Below, piece by piece: positions 32,101 to 38,736 of a stretch of 49,329 nucleotides of DNA. The DNA comes from Candidatus Gorgonimonas eunicellae. GTDB lineage: Bacteria > Pseudomonadota > Gammaproteobacteria > Pseudomonadales > Endozoicomonadaceae. The number at the start of each line of letters is the position of its first letter. Position 1 is the first letter of the stretch. Where the stretch lies: assembly GCA_929200395.1 (NCBI GenBank), contig CAKMZJ010000004.1:9708-59036 (forward strand), in the 5' to 3' direction. The translations under genes and the position numbers were made by a program. The notes under the pieces are model-generated. The model made no database searches and was not told the DNA's origin. It saw nothing but the letters and a program-made list of their open reading frames with translations.

Positions 32101-35100
32101 AATTCTTATATATTTGATACTAATATTCATTCAACTCTAGAATGTAATACATTAAAGGATATACATTTAACAGGAAATACTGAAAGAGTAACAATTAAAG
32201 CTGCATTATTAGGAAAAGTAATAGTAGATGATATATTGTTATTAAGAAGTGGTATTAGTCAATCTGGTAATCTTACTGCTAGGGAGATTGTAGTAGATAG
32301 CACATATAATGATAATTTATTTGTTATTAATGGTACAGTAAAAGCTGTTAATTGTAAGCTAATGCAGTTAAATAATGAGCCGTCAGGAACTTTGCAAACT
32401 AATAACTTGATTTTACAACAAACGTCTAATAATAGCGGTATAATTAATACCTCATATTTACTTATTTATAATAAATTTACAAATGCTGGAACAATAAACA
32501 TTGCTAATAATATAAACTTTACTTCTAATATTATTAATAAAGGTTATATTAATTCAGAACAAAATATAGTTATAAGTTCTAAATGTGCTAACAGTGGCAC
32601 TTTAATTGCACATATGATTAATTCAGCAACTATAAGTAATTTATTAAATGATGGAATTATAAAGATTAAAAATTTAGGGGATAGCGATTCAGAAATTACT
32701 ATTGTAAATAAAGGGCAGGTTGTTATCAGCAAAGATGCTGTGATACAAGGTAGTATAACTATAGCTAATGCGGAAATTAAAACTCAAGGTGATTTATACA
32801 TAAAAGATTCTAGATTAACTTTAAAAGGATTATTAGTAGCAACAACTAGCACTGTTAATATAGATGAAAATAGTTATGCATTAGTCACAGCTAATTTAAA
32901 TCAAGAAAATCTTTCTATTATCAATCATGCTACCTTAGAGTTATCTACCTATAATAAAATTAACCACTATGATGGTAGAAATTCGAGTTTAATATTAACA
33001 ATAGGTCGGGAATTAAGCTCAATAGTATCGCCTATAATTAGTTGCAAGCAACATGCAATTTTTAATTCTGATTCTAAAATTTTACTCAAGCCAAGTGTGG
33101 TATTAAATCATATAGAACATAATACTATAACATTAGTTGAAGCTGCTAAAGGGATAAAATTTGATGTTACCCAAAACGCAAAGATACCTGAGTTAACTGA
33201 TTTATCTACAAAAAATTTATCTAACTTAGTTATAGATTCTATAGAAAATTATTCTTTATTTTTTAAAATATATAATCCGCAAGTAATAGATGCAAATAAA
33301 AAGCTTATTTGTCAACTAAAGCTACTTTATGATTTAGAAAAGTTTTCTAAGAATATGATGTATGCTTCTATATTGTTAGATAAAAACTTAATAGGAAATT
33401 GTATTGATAAAACCACTAGTATATTTGCAATTACTTGGGTTTGTAATAAAACTGATGAAAAAATTAATACTAATAACTTAGCTATTAATCCATTAAGTTT
33501 AGTGTTAAAAGAAAATGTAATTGCTTATGATTGTAAAGATAAAACATTAATATTTTCAGGAACAAATGAAGATACTAGCGTAAAAAAAATAACTGCTACT
33601 AATAATATAGCTACTATTATTATTTGTTCAGAAATAGAAACTAATAATAAAGTTATTGATATTTCTAAAACTAAAGTATTAGAACTTAATGGCATAAAAG
33701 TTGATAATATTGAAATAACAGGAGTTAATAATATTAATGTAGATAAGACAGCTGTTGATGGTATGTTAATTACAGGAAGGCATCCATTAAAACTCATAGG
33801 AGGTTCAGATTTTCATATTGGTAAGAATGCAGTTATTAAGGCAGCAGGTAATAAACATGCATTACATATAGCAGCAAAACTTATAGGTAATATTAATAAC
33901 TATGGTGTTATTGGTAGTAAAAAATCCGGAAACGCTATATATATTAGTCAGCCAATATTAACAACAATTACTAATTATAATGTAATATCATCGCCAAATA
34001 TAGCTATAGCAGTATGTGCAACTAATACTTGGGTGTTCAATGATAAACAGCTAACATTAATAAATAATGGTAATATCGATGGTAGCTTATTATTTACCAC
34101 TGCTAATACACTAACCAATATAAAATACGTAACAACTGTTGATAATAATAAAACAATTAATTCAAAGAATATCACTGCCAACAATAGTATGATTTTAAAT
34201 ATCAACAATCATGGATTAATAAATGCTGATACCATTAACATTAATTCACTAAAAAATGATGGAAAAATTAGCGTAATAGGCAATAATGGAATAACAATTA
34301 ATAGCAACTCTAGTAATCAAAATGTTATTAATGCAAGTTATTGTAATTTAAAAAACCATGAATTAATTAATGAAAAATCAGCATCTGTAACCTGTAAGCA
34401 TTTAGCAAATGCTACAATAAAAAATTATGGTTCGTTGTTAGTAACTAGTAAATTATCTGGCAATATATCAGTGGCTAATACGCTTACTTTAGGAAGTTCA
34501 GTAGAACAATCTGGGGTATTAACAGTAGATAATATAGTAACAAATAACACTAAGATTAAAGTTTTAGGAGCTATTAAAGTAGTTAACGATATAAAATTAC
34601 AACAATTAGAAATATCATCTACAGGAGAGCTTTATAGTAATAAGGGGCTCGTCATTGAAAACACATCAACAAATAGAGGTATAGTTGATGTATCTTATTT
34701 TCACGCTAAACACTTGTTTGTTAATGACAAAACTGGAAAATTAAATATTAGAAATGGTAGCTTAATAGTTGATAATCATAGTTTAATTAACTTAGGTGAT
34801 ATTAATATTAAACAGTTAATTCTTAGTGGTACCCTTACTAATTATGGTAAAATAACAGTAGATAATTTTTTAGGCCATAATAATATATTATTAGCAGCAA
34901 CAAATTCACAACTTAATGCTAATAGGTTAACAGATATAACCATATTAGGCAGTGCTGATATACAAGTTGCTAAAATGATATCAGGTAAAGTGAATATTAA
35001 TCATCAGTTAGGTTTATCTGGAGATATAAATAATATTGGTGAATTAAAAGTAGCTACTTTAAATACTAATCACTATAAATTTACTGTTGCAAGTTATGGA

Positions 35101-38100
35101 AGTGTTACGGTATCATCGCCATTAGGCTTAACTATTGATGATAATAACTTTGCTAATTATGGAAGTATTAATGTATTATATAAATTAAAATTACAGAATA
35201 CTTTTACTAACAATGGTGTAATACAAGCATATTTGCTTGATGGCGATAACAATAGATTTATAAATAACAATACCTCAATATACGACATAATAAAAAACTC
35301 TGTAGTCGTAAATAATGGAAGTATTACGGTTAATCATTGTATTTTAGGAGAAAATGTAATTGATGGTGAATTAAATATAGGTGCCAAAGTATTGCAAGCT
35401 GGTAGCTTAACTATTAGTTCAATAGAATCAGGAGCAAAGTCTGAATTTATTATCGATAATAACAGCAATGTTAATATATCAAATTTAAATAATAATAACT
35501 TAAATATAACTAATTTTGGTAATTTAGTAGTTAATAGATCTATGGTTGTTAATTCATATAAAGCTCAAGGCGGGATATTAACAATACAAGTAGAACCTAA
35601 ATTAACTGGAGCACCGTTTTTACAAGCAGAACAAGATATACAAATTAATAGTTTATTTGGTAATCAGGCGTTAATAACAATTAGTGCAACTAAAGGTATT
35701 CCTAAGCTTAAGCGTAATAAAGTAATTATAGCTACTGCTAAATCTTTATTAGTAGATAATAAAAAAATGCTAGATACAGATTTATCTTACTTGCTTGCGG
35801 TAAAAAAAATAGCTTCAACTTCCTTGTTATTAAATATTACCAATGTTGGTATCGATAGAAATGAGAATCAAGAAGCAATTTATGCAAATTTAGAATATAT
35901 AAATATCGCAGATATAAAACAACTAAAAACTGCACCGGTATCTATAAGAAGATTTGCTAGTTATTTACAAAATTTTAAAATATTACAGATGGAGCCGTAT
36001 ATTTTAGAATTGATTCGTGATGAAATAAAGCATTATCGGTTACATCCAGATACCGAAAATGAAGCTCTTTATTTTTTGCAAGAACATCATCCTCGAGCTT
36101 ATAAGAGTTTAATTACTAAAATTAGAAATCGGCTATTAAATAGTATAGAAGTTACAAAACAAAGCGACGATTATCAACAAGTAGTTGATGTAATAAACTC
36201 TTATTTACACAAACATTACCAACAGCAAGTAATAGAAGATCAAACTATAAATTTGACAGCTACAGTAAAAACACATGTTGTAGATGGTACTATAACTAAT
36301 AATGCTTTATATATATCTGATAAAGTAGTACAAAATAAAAATATTATGTTAAATAATATAGTTGCAGATACCGAGGCAGAATTTTATATAACTAATAATG
36401 CTAAAGTTAAAATTAATGATTTTAATAGTACTAATATAAGTTTAGTTAACTCTGGATTATTAGAAGTAACGAATAATTTAGTTGTAAATAGCTATACAAG
36501 CTGGGGAGGTTGTTTAGCTATTAATGTAGAAAATATTAGTAATAAACCTATTATATTAGTCAATAATAATGTTAACTTAAATGATGCTTATGGTAATAAA
36601 TCACAACTAATATTAACTACTAGTAATTTTAATAAAGTTGGCACGGTAATATCAGATGTATTAATGCTACAAGCCAAAAAAATAACATTAAATAATGAAG
36701 TATTACAAGATACAGATTTAGCTAATATTTTAGCAATGAAGCCAGCAAATTCTGTTTTATTGCAATTATCTAATCCTAAACAAATAATTAGCAATAATAG
36801 CCATAAAATTTTAGTAGATTTATCTTGGATTGATGCCAAAAAATTACTGCTAACTGCTGAGCAGCCAATATCTTTATCTCAATTAGCAGCAAAGCTGCAA
36901 CAAGTTACAGATAATGAGCAACAAACCAATATTATTGACAATGTTAATGAAAATCAGTTTAAAATTAGTAACGACTTATTAATTAGTGGAACCATAACCG
37001 CAAAACAATTAATAGCAGATAAACCTGTTTTATTTACAATAGATAATCATGCCTTAGCTGATATTGACAGCATCGATAATACAGATATTAACATAGTAAA
37101 TAATGGCACATTAAATACTAGCCCTGGCGTTAATGTATGCTCATATATAGCTAATGGTGGTAACTTAATTTTTAATATTAATGGTATTATCAACAAACCA
37201 TTTTTACAAGCAAAAAATAATATAGAATTTAATAGCAATAATAATAAATTGGCAACTATAACTTTGCAATGTACTGATTTGGCAATAACAGAAGATACAC
37301 AGCAAATTATACTAGCAAAAGCAAAAAACATATTATTAGATGGAGAAGAAGTATTAGAAGCAGATGTAAATAATTTATTAAAATATCAGAAAGTAGCCAG
37401 TTCTTCAATTTTATGTAAATTAGATAACATAGCTATTACCAAAACTGCTACTGATGCGGCAATACAGGCACAGTTATCAGTGGTTGATATTACAACAATA
37501 AAAGCTATCGATGACAAGCCGGTATCAGTTAAGCAGTTAGCACAATTAATGCAGCAATCAGCATCAATTAATACTAAGAATACCGTTTTAAGCTTTATAG
37601 AAAAACAGATTACCGCAGGTGAAATGCCTAGTGATATGCATAGTATTTATAAAAAATTCACTAGTAGAACTACAGATAACAGTCAGCAATTAAACCAGGT
37701 TATAAATAATATAGAAGCGCTACATAAAGCTAATAACAGTAATTTATCTGCTTCTATTAATGAATTATTACCAGATAATTCATGTGCTAATTTACAATCT
37801 ATATTTAGTATATCTAAACAGGCAGTTTTAAGTATTAACAACCATAAAGCCATTCAAGAAAAATTTAATTTTATGGCGAATAAATATTTTAGTTTAAATG
37901 CAACTGCGATATATACTATGCCATTATGGTTTAGTATTAAACAACAACAGTATAGTGCAAATAACGCTAGTAATTATTTTAATGCTGTTACCAACTCTGA
38001 AGTTTATAGTATGGGACTAGAAAAAAATTATAATAAATTAAATATAGGTTATTTGTTAAATTATGGGGTAGCTACAACGGCTAATTCAAATATTAGTGAA

Positions 38101-38736
38101 TATAATAAAGATATTAATAATCAAGTAACTAGTGCGGTATCAGCAATATATACTAATTATAATATTAGTAATACTACATCTTATGTTGGATTTTTAGCAG
38201 CTAGAAACAAACATTGTTACACCAATACCAATAAATTATTGAATACTAATTATAATAGTAACTACAATACTATTACAACTGCAGTTTTTTATAATTTAAC
38301 TACTAGTGGTAAGGTAAATAATTTAGCATTTAGATTTAATTCTGGCATTTATTTTATGAATGTTAACTTTCCAGAGTATAATGCAACTAGTATTGAAACT
38401 CATAGTAGCTACAACCGTAAACTAATTAGTTTATATACAGCAATTACATTTATGTATAATATAAACTTATTTAAAAACAAATTAACTCAAGTTAATTTAT
38501 CGTTAAATTATAGTCACGATTTTAATATAAACAATAATAACAACATAAATATTAGGTTGTTAGATCATAACTTTATTATTTCTCAAAAGAAAATTAATTA
38601 TCAAGAATTTAATTTAGATGCTGCAATTAATATTAATTTAACTAAAAATAGTAATATGATTTTTAATGTTAATGACTCTTTAAGCTCTAACGGTAATAAA
38701 TTTAATGTTAAAATACAATATAATTATAAGTTATAA
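17182..38736 (+). CDS. Giant autotransporter adhesin, 7184 residues
   Basis: A single uninterrupted 21.6-kb gene. The product begins with a signal peptide (MICRILTSLLAFIITYCYS) and ends with an autotransporter beta-barrel of about 290 residues (about 6894-7184). The passenger of about 6870 residues is Asn/Ile/Thr-rich, with endless short N-x-G-x-I rungs typical of a right-handed beta-helix. An unfamiliar N-terminal domain (about residues 20-400) precedes the helix. About ten copies of a linker resembling the autochaperone region punctuate the passenger, near bases 19440, 21100, 23900, 26090, 28440, 30570, 32960, 35550, 36490 and 37130. Between about 24.4 and 35.4 kb five blocks of 2.1-2.4 kb recur. 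Cysteines are unusually frequent. The last residues are KIQYNYKL, with Leu instead of the usual terminal Phe/Trp. It is likely a surface-displayed adhesin or shield. No good Shine-Dalgarno is seen; AGGG lies 16 bases before the ATG. Confidence 0.93.
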   Translation: MICRILTSLLAFIITYCYSQSSDFSNPLALSESIPLSSEIKLVYLYQDVILERWRNNYYKKIMNDNTELKPVKDLRNRLMIDLYNKSAIIDINDSNINVIDTVVIAYACDAKGRIARSYKGFKGKTDRHKYGTLPNQLDYTAILGKYLYTDTNSSISADYYKAYWLGREFYKQFSNQQPSSSYFNNKTNIVNRGIRIYSPSEPYKNSDNSICLGYTFPAIGSSSNIKAQFNSSLPTQDVGYDINSYDSSIIMHVTHSANEVIKNNPDRIAASSSHNICYSGLLFGYGRFGTVINRGAIAMIRSGDALNDKKLVVASVYIVHDIEEIKELINAKNAYIGVKRTDSKPLTDNDIAIFQFLPSSNNNPLNLINYGLIEGNICLLTNSHWDPFSTISNHGIINSNYIKITGLHDSNYKQQPYAVYNVENATITTKMLEARSVYNGGYLKIDDCKISHLFVNSGTLEISSNSYNYLTNISPHYNSSTTGTLIQNEIYLEYDSILNFGSIISKNFFINVFINYGNEYSTRIGDNLISKHNFKTDSISYISTAPKVNRNTYNTAITYIFKNTGVATITKKIDVNFCNDGDLYLGDKVDTSYRNTFENKKNIYVNGLFNLYGNSFKSQPNSLLLANNIKIKRKGFINKGQIKTKPSGMIELHYTDYINDEMGEINTDKLQLDNLSTKFYNKGCLKATTIYSDSKYNSLENTGKLHSCCGINVNINNTGYFYIDSKQASKISNSRRQNNPGASSEYFNKIENKAGKIGFILTELQSPKNISYPLLSCNLLSLNNHSKIILEQSSSCYAPVILLRNVGQSKKVTILTADSIIGKDITNRLFRENYLFYVKDVTNKQFILKVDNISFATKGNKQEVSATLGWHAVSKASDFPKLDADNCYSSRDIGVYFGAAIYGFNIIEQDKQDLFYLRQQQAFIGKTTSSSPATMITIDSSKPNNNNPAIIVEISKTLNVKQISIEATIDATIDANTNSTVDNIAVKFCPNKSITDNINAIDGSLRYHALMPKLELTGAVINNALIQGKYGINIALPLQGNLKNNSKIIGKTAAIKFDGPANIILGNLENYGLIKSNNYAILMDSQVAHYATFNEYIKTKKQYNVLPITNRGTIDGNIVSSGNIYLVNKSLIMSATIEHIYGALNLDNTVSSNLNIKEIINASNSTVVINNSGSFQSDNIQINELHNNISGSIKVNNLSLDTKFYNEGSITANDLQLNEVTLTNSNSARLIVNILSQVAGIIENNNNSYLDISTIKTITKNTSKKNSYQNKNNSILKINNSFNSQVLSVDNNNSCLDINNNSNFNKYESTSGVLKVLIPDNPNDITSAPLIKINTEALFTSKSANSSRFALYAKNPTILPHAVTVTLLEAHNIRGDDIKKHVEQMHTFLAGVDLNLGSTASRDIIIISNPVLNTSVTPNKLQAQIRWWNIIGGFPKLDNFNTYNMEEALLSYLPFIEGLKVIEYDHNKNWYIAKREVVLGKKFTNDSAKNIFASTNPVNKQAVTIEVDQPIAIRKILVQGTIDANSYTVFTNNKNYTANQCGLLITGKELSVTEGIYIEAKHSLISSLSSTLNPALVYKTAAMLLETSITANIYNYGEISGLTGIGITGNANLLNGTITNYNKINVVGDLIYSLPIKQQVKSKRKFAFYNEQSATVIAGGCMLSGNNINIINKGLLQITTLTHSNAISTLKNNQDAVFDLTTSQNISSIVTMINYGLLRSSNRLSFTSLQNTTNASITANILNLIEDSSNSGTISINKLENNKIFDNSINAMLIVTGTKGLYLKDSKFINKGDIKVINSIYLDGKFTNQGNIYTGSVVDNNNKLINKKFIRITGKNGLSLTSNIDNRGYMIVDATLSVIANYNSQGNWLVGGFNANAQFTNKSGYNLKIATNDLVIKTPRDIVNQGTLEVVKSIKLASNFANNGILIAATLEGVIANIPELNNNGSNYAHINVVKDIIINNYASLTVNNAIKGNVTLRYNNATLGNVVTQSGQLMAADINTKGKLIIRGKANITNNLIANVIEVASTTAIPTKLQVKNLTVADKLINYSSIEANSIKLPMQTEQYGKLSVTGASGLHMDNQINNYGEINITNGLYIDTEVKLAGVINAKFLTASTGCNCILTKQATVNLANIGDINKSNQIIKIINYGELNLANHIGNVTLLGDITIHNDTDYNSDGEVLIHSDVQQFANLQVGKVSASRPINYTLQQNAIAQFTEPIQQPNISLINSGNLDLQPNSSFKSHTYHNNGTITVNVTDFINSSTKTPLLTLDDLILNQQKTNNKFILKPVLSSSILDTSYINQPQTLYLLHINNNVFYLDNNNQQHIIDRIQTDINNYINLTSDSIHGVSFSINSKIKSAVVSSSQALQSGARYLYVTIAPTLTYKFTDKNMGFNQQTLQVAELGKHCLKQNSNVWGVCWRYNKSSTALYDNNLIISPYYVITENNLVSYKNNNLVIGTTKHKTVYAEAANLPAFIIGSKIDNAATPPAKQLIINNISFANIQVTGRDIIYPRHDVTNRDGVLIAGNNSIKISDKINIDHNTSFIAGYDKHAFHIATGIIGNIANAGNIGDMNSGYGIYISSAVSLTIANNNTIEGMLAALMLEPAPYWRHQKTDLIINNNKNIKGSILIVAATQQANTTINNIAAINSDKIVNYSGSLNINNNNTGTIIVNEISATNIINKGNLKINTDNKFVVNKIANTGDLYIKDMVLANNYICSGTLNATNFDGKGYKLDNSGINKLANIKNVIIDKYQLLEIQESISGNVSILADLTLGSNINIANNTNLILSGQINYNKYYLTNYGSLTITSNKFVLSEYFLNERNANLNIANILQTKGSVTIGGNVHATALQPITTGSITIGKNSTLRLEVLDNSTNKSVLDFYIQGTLDVNRKTSFAIISGNINIANDNQASGLLLNGKLQQNKGVLTIDNINTLNNAILEVTDTKFTKIINNNKLAIENNNKLQIPSGSSIESYTPAANSQLVIPIKQYFHLINYPLLHTTNNFAFNKTAKIKIILDDNVILPIQHRTRVKIISSDRLLLTANKAPLQLADVQNIFSQLSINHRLIKVIKDSISIEDNGHSLVADIELIDSSSLPSGMYEVEIPLSQKFLGKCQQQDTNITGVALTSLASNYIAIAPYFMAVYSKKIAFAKNQLTVGTTTSNNTIKVEDYKSPALVISIQATPSSITMSTPVAIDINIVNQDINGYQFAYRNTLGEKANQDGLLITRNNNTIQLQTKINIDKDSILAAGENNHALHIAVPITGEIENSGTIGLPNTGVGVHFSQLMAGTLTNNNIIQGKLAAINIELDSATNNKIAIVNNSGIKGSIIIQPSVHISKTPVINIHNQKNAYIVADAIKADTTSELNLINNKGAVVRVNNLAITNATNDGIIAIAESALQYNNFNNRSKLYLTDLIIDIKNNFINDGIVASTGMIMLNKNYICNGTITGNNLIGNNYHLQLPYASFATLNDVEIKADVISVSSLIKNDVIIEDTLTVSGNVTQVGNLTAKDIIGADTFIIGGITSVTNKLTLNSLYVNNSASLTAATIECKQIFDNSGVTVVNDLINTKAKIVQAGILKILGANTVTLNSNFHQYGTTEITKATVKVANDIVVQGHLVLKNLLADYKLTNNFIKVDINKNSAISIKENIGDINKLDKKIIFINDGSLILSNNSSINGNIEIYNKYYSPELPATGIVQIKGNITQQGKLSLGKFVSNNNSEITIQPNSIVKCNSAMQQNVISIVNNGTLEIAQGSSLNEYTSNPNSCLVLALNNIENIKSATNSALQLKQQAVFNTNSIIKLKPQTRIIPQFANNQIYLINTTKGIVDANGNKITNIQSLVKSIDTESTLLKITKISLVNNRSLVANLQVNRIFPDANMQSADMQLLHSLLGSCQPKDELIEAACWNYNKNKTNNMLISPDILALDKVAIYDDANSEFIVDSKNVNQYRTIYADNKPAICIGTTISSNKLASNAVDDISLANIQFNNLNINAGKNNPLLNAVTKTSNEDGIVITGINPIVLYNEMLISDTVKIESGIDRHALHLAVPMVGTINNHGSIGSKTSGYGLAITQILQGEFNNFNLIAGDKAAIIIKPMTSSSGKALTIVNEGTIIGSIILEATTNIDYPNITLKNSANIQGKDLSTDNNLEFTIINTASGTINVNNLHAQKITNTGKINTFEFDVYYISNYGEITVTNSMNLYADTTNNGSINANIIDGRGYQLTSANNILTASILKNISIYNNLPVNLQDRITGDVYIKNKLQINKKYNAIIYASSTLQVGSIKIDGKLENNGELIVVNNDLECSGTLLNNKHALVDTKNYNIVLAATLTNNGSITTNNILGASCTVINNSGAILSLQNLGGSKQAITINNSGIIDLNKQLKVSVNNDGIIDGNIYINKSDIKRHNGELNIYTDVYQQSQSNLYLGKINCINKTNFYIAEHAKTVIANRINQHKLSIANKGSITLQPLSIIDKYSGDSISTLVLPITSYLGSYGDNYLLTIEDDCLFNSGAKLLLNLSELLQKSILLQQAKINLLKIKKSITYNKNTITKEEIKDIIDFNHEKLIIALDKNDIQINKDNKDYTLVSINITATGALPHGFSYGYIFLDKTILGECQSKNEKIPCFFHKDNLDSHGSPTACNLGIYPSFAVIEPARVTINKGNIQIGSPTSNVREYIAEYTGNHPALVLATNIEAEGITDYTNDTLEFNSLKISNISITGQHSDNSTVKLQPQDGLLITGANPLKVNNGIQIATDTNILAGKNKHALHLAAPIVAKITNFGVIGDSVNDSGVKISNILQGEIINLGNISASNTAISIDVDASYLVNMRDMLLTNKKQINGSIIATVKNSALTESIIKSASLTAINHATITLKNYAQISSCYKLIDNDLLSMQIINQGGKISANNIAVKLIDNYGIIQNVATLDLVNNSFINNDSATLKLISGSSITIANNFINNGEVDAFNISLGDDFNNNGLINVANILNGNSYIFDTNIHSTLECNTLKDIHLTGNTERVTIKAALLGKVIVDDILLLRSGISQSGNLTAREIVVDSTYNDNLFVINGTVKAVNCKLMQLNNEPSGTLQTNNLILQQTSNNSGIINTSYLLIYNKFTNAGTINIANNINFTSNIINKGYINSEQNIVISSKCANSGTLIAHMINSATISNLLNDGIIKIKNLGDSDSEITIVNKGQVVISKDAVIQGSITIANAEIKTQGDLYIKDSRLTLKGLLVATTSTVNIDENSYALVTANLNQENLSIINHATLELSTYNKINHYDGRNSSLILTIGRELSSIVSPIISCKQHAIFNSDSKILLKPSVVLNHIEHNTITLVEAAKGIKFDVTQNAKIPELTDLSTKNLSNLVIDSIENYSLFFKIYNPQVIDANKKLICQLKLLYDLEKFSKNMMYASILLDKNLIGNCIDKTTSIFAITWVCNKTDEKINTNNLAINPLSLVLKENVIAYDCKDKTLIFSGTNEDTSVKKITATNNIATIIICSEIETNNKVIDISKTKVLELNGIKVDNIEITGVNNINVDKTAVDGMLITGRHPLKLIGGSDFHIGKNAVIKAAGNKHALHIAAKLIGNINNYGVIGSKKSGNAIYISQPILTTITNYNVISSPNIAIAVCATNTWVFNDKQLTLINNGNIDGSLLFTTANTLTNIKYVTTVDNNKTINSKNITANNSMILNINNHGLINADTININSLKNDGKISVIGNNGITINSNSSNQNVINASYCNLKNHELINEKSASVTCKHLANATIKNYGSLLVTSKLSGNISVANTLTLGSSVEQSGVLTVDNIVTNNTKIKVLGAIKVVNDIKLQQLEISSTGELYSNKGLVIENTSTNRGIVDVSYFHAKHLFVNDKTGKLNIRNGSLIVDNHSLINLGDINIKQLILSGTLTNYGKITVDNFLGHNNILLAATNSQLNANRLTDITILGSADIQVAKMISGKVNINHQLGLSGDINNIGELKVATLNTNHYKFTVASYGSVTVSSPLGLTIDDNNFANYGSINVLYKLKLQNTFTNNGVIQAYLLDGDNNRFINNNTSIYDIIKNSVVVNNGSITVNHCILGENVIDGELNIGAKVLQAGSLTISSIESGAKSEFIIDNNSNVNISNLNNNNLNITNFGNLVVNRSMVVNSYKAQGGILTIQVEPKLTGAPFLQAEQDIQINSLFGNQALITISATKGIPKLKRNKVIIATAKSLLVDNKKMLDTDLSYLLAVKKIASTSLLLNITNVGIDRNENQEAIYANLEYINIADIKQLKTAPVSIRRFASYLQNFKILQMEPYILELIRDEIKHYRLHPDTENEALYFLQEHHPRAYKSLITKIRNRLLNSIEVTKQSDDYQQVVDVINSYLHKHYQQQVIEDQTINLTATVKTHVVDGTITNNALYISDKVVQNKNIMLNNIVADTEAEFYITNNAKVKINDFNSTNISLVNSGLLEVTNNLVVNSYTSWGGCLAINVENISNKPIILVNNNVNLNDAYGNKSQLILTTSNFNKVGTVISDVLMLQAKKITLNNEVLQDTDLANILAMKPANSVLLQLSNPKQIISNNSHKILVDLSWIDAKKLLLTAEQPISLSQLAAKLQQVTDNEQQTNIIDNVNENQFKISNDLLISGTITAKQLIADKPVLFTIDNHALADIDSIDNTDINIVNNGTLNTSPGVNVCSYIANGGNLIFNINGIINKPFLQAKNNIEFNSNNNKLATITLQCTDLAITEDTQQIILAKAKNILLDGEEVLEADVNNLLKYQKVASSSILCKLDNIAITKTATDAAIQAQLSVVDITTIKAIDDKPVSVKQLAQLMQQSASINTKNTVLSFIEKQITAGEMPSDMHSIYKKFTSRTTDNSQQLNQVINNIEALHKANNSNLSASINELLPDNSCANLQSIFSISKQAVLSINNHKAIQEKFNFMANKYFSLNATAIYTMPLWFSIKQQQYSANNASNYFNAVTNSEVYSMGLEKNYNKLNIGYLLNYGVATTANSNISEYNKDINNQVTSAVSAIYTNYNISNTTSYVGFLAARNKHCYTNTNKLLNTNYNSNYNTITTAVFYNLTTSGKVNNLAFRFNSGIYFMNVNFPEYNATSIETHSSYNRKLISLYTAITFMYNINLFKNKLTQVNLSLNYSHDFNINNNNNINIRLLDHNFIISQKKINYQEFNLDAAININLTKNSNMIFNVNDSLSSNGNKFNVKIQYNYKL
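24391..35439 (+). repeat. Five large diverged repeats inside the giant autotransporter
   Basis: Five passenger blocks of about 700-800 residues share the same order. Each starts with a (L)G-x-C motif: GKHCLKQ at 24391, LGKCQQQ at 26504, LGSCQPK at 28840, LGECQSK at 30989, IGNCIDK at 33388. Next comes an I-x-P segment, then (D)G-(L/M)-L-I-T-G, then HALHIA-like (HAFHIA, HALHIA, HALHLA, HALHLA, HALHIA), then G-x-I-x-N-x-G-x-I-G, a run of beta-helix rungs and the linker. The spacing between successive C motifs is 2113, 2336, 2149 and 2399 bases. Two more diverged blocks precede them around 19.8-23.5 kb, sharing an FPKLD motif. Confidence 0.8.
35431..37557 (+). repeat. Three short tandem modules before the giant protein's barrel
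   Basis: About 180 residues are repeated at 35440-35976, 36367-36906 and 37018-37557. Each copy has an N-x-G-x-L rung, VNSY or VCSY, GG-x-L-x-(I/F), KP or AP(F/I)L, a second strand set ending in AKxLL or AKKI, D(L/V)xxLL, SSxLL-type strands and a final PVS-(I/V) or PIS helix leading to Q. They are compact versions of the linker found once per large repeat, with little or no beta-helix between them. Confidence 0.75.

Noticed and set aside
24391..35439. CRISPR-like or satellite DNA array in the giant gene
   Set aside because: The repeats are long, diverged at DNA level, in frame and conserved mainly at protein level; there are no short identical repeats with unique spacers.
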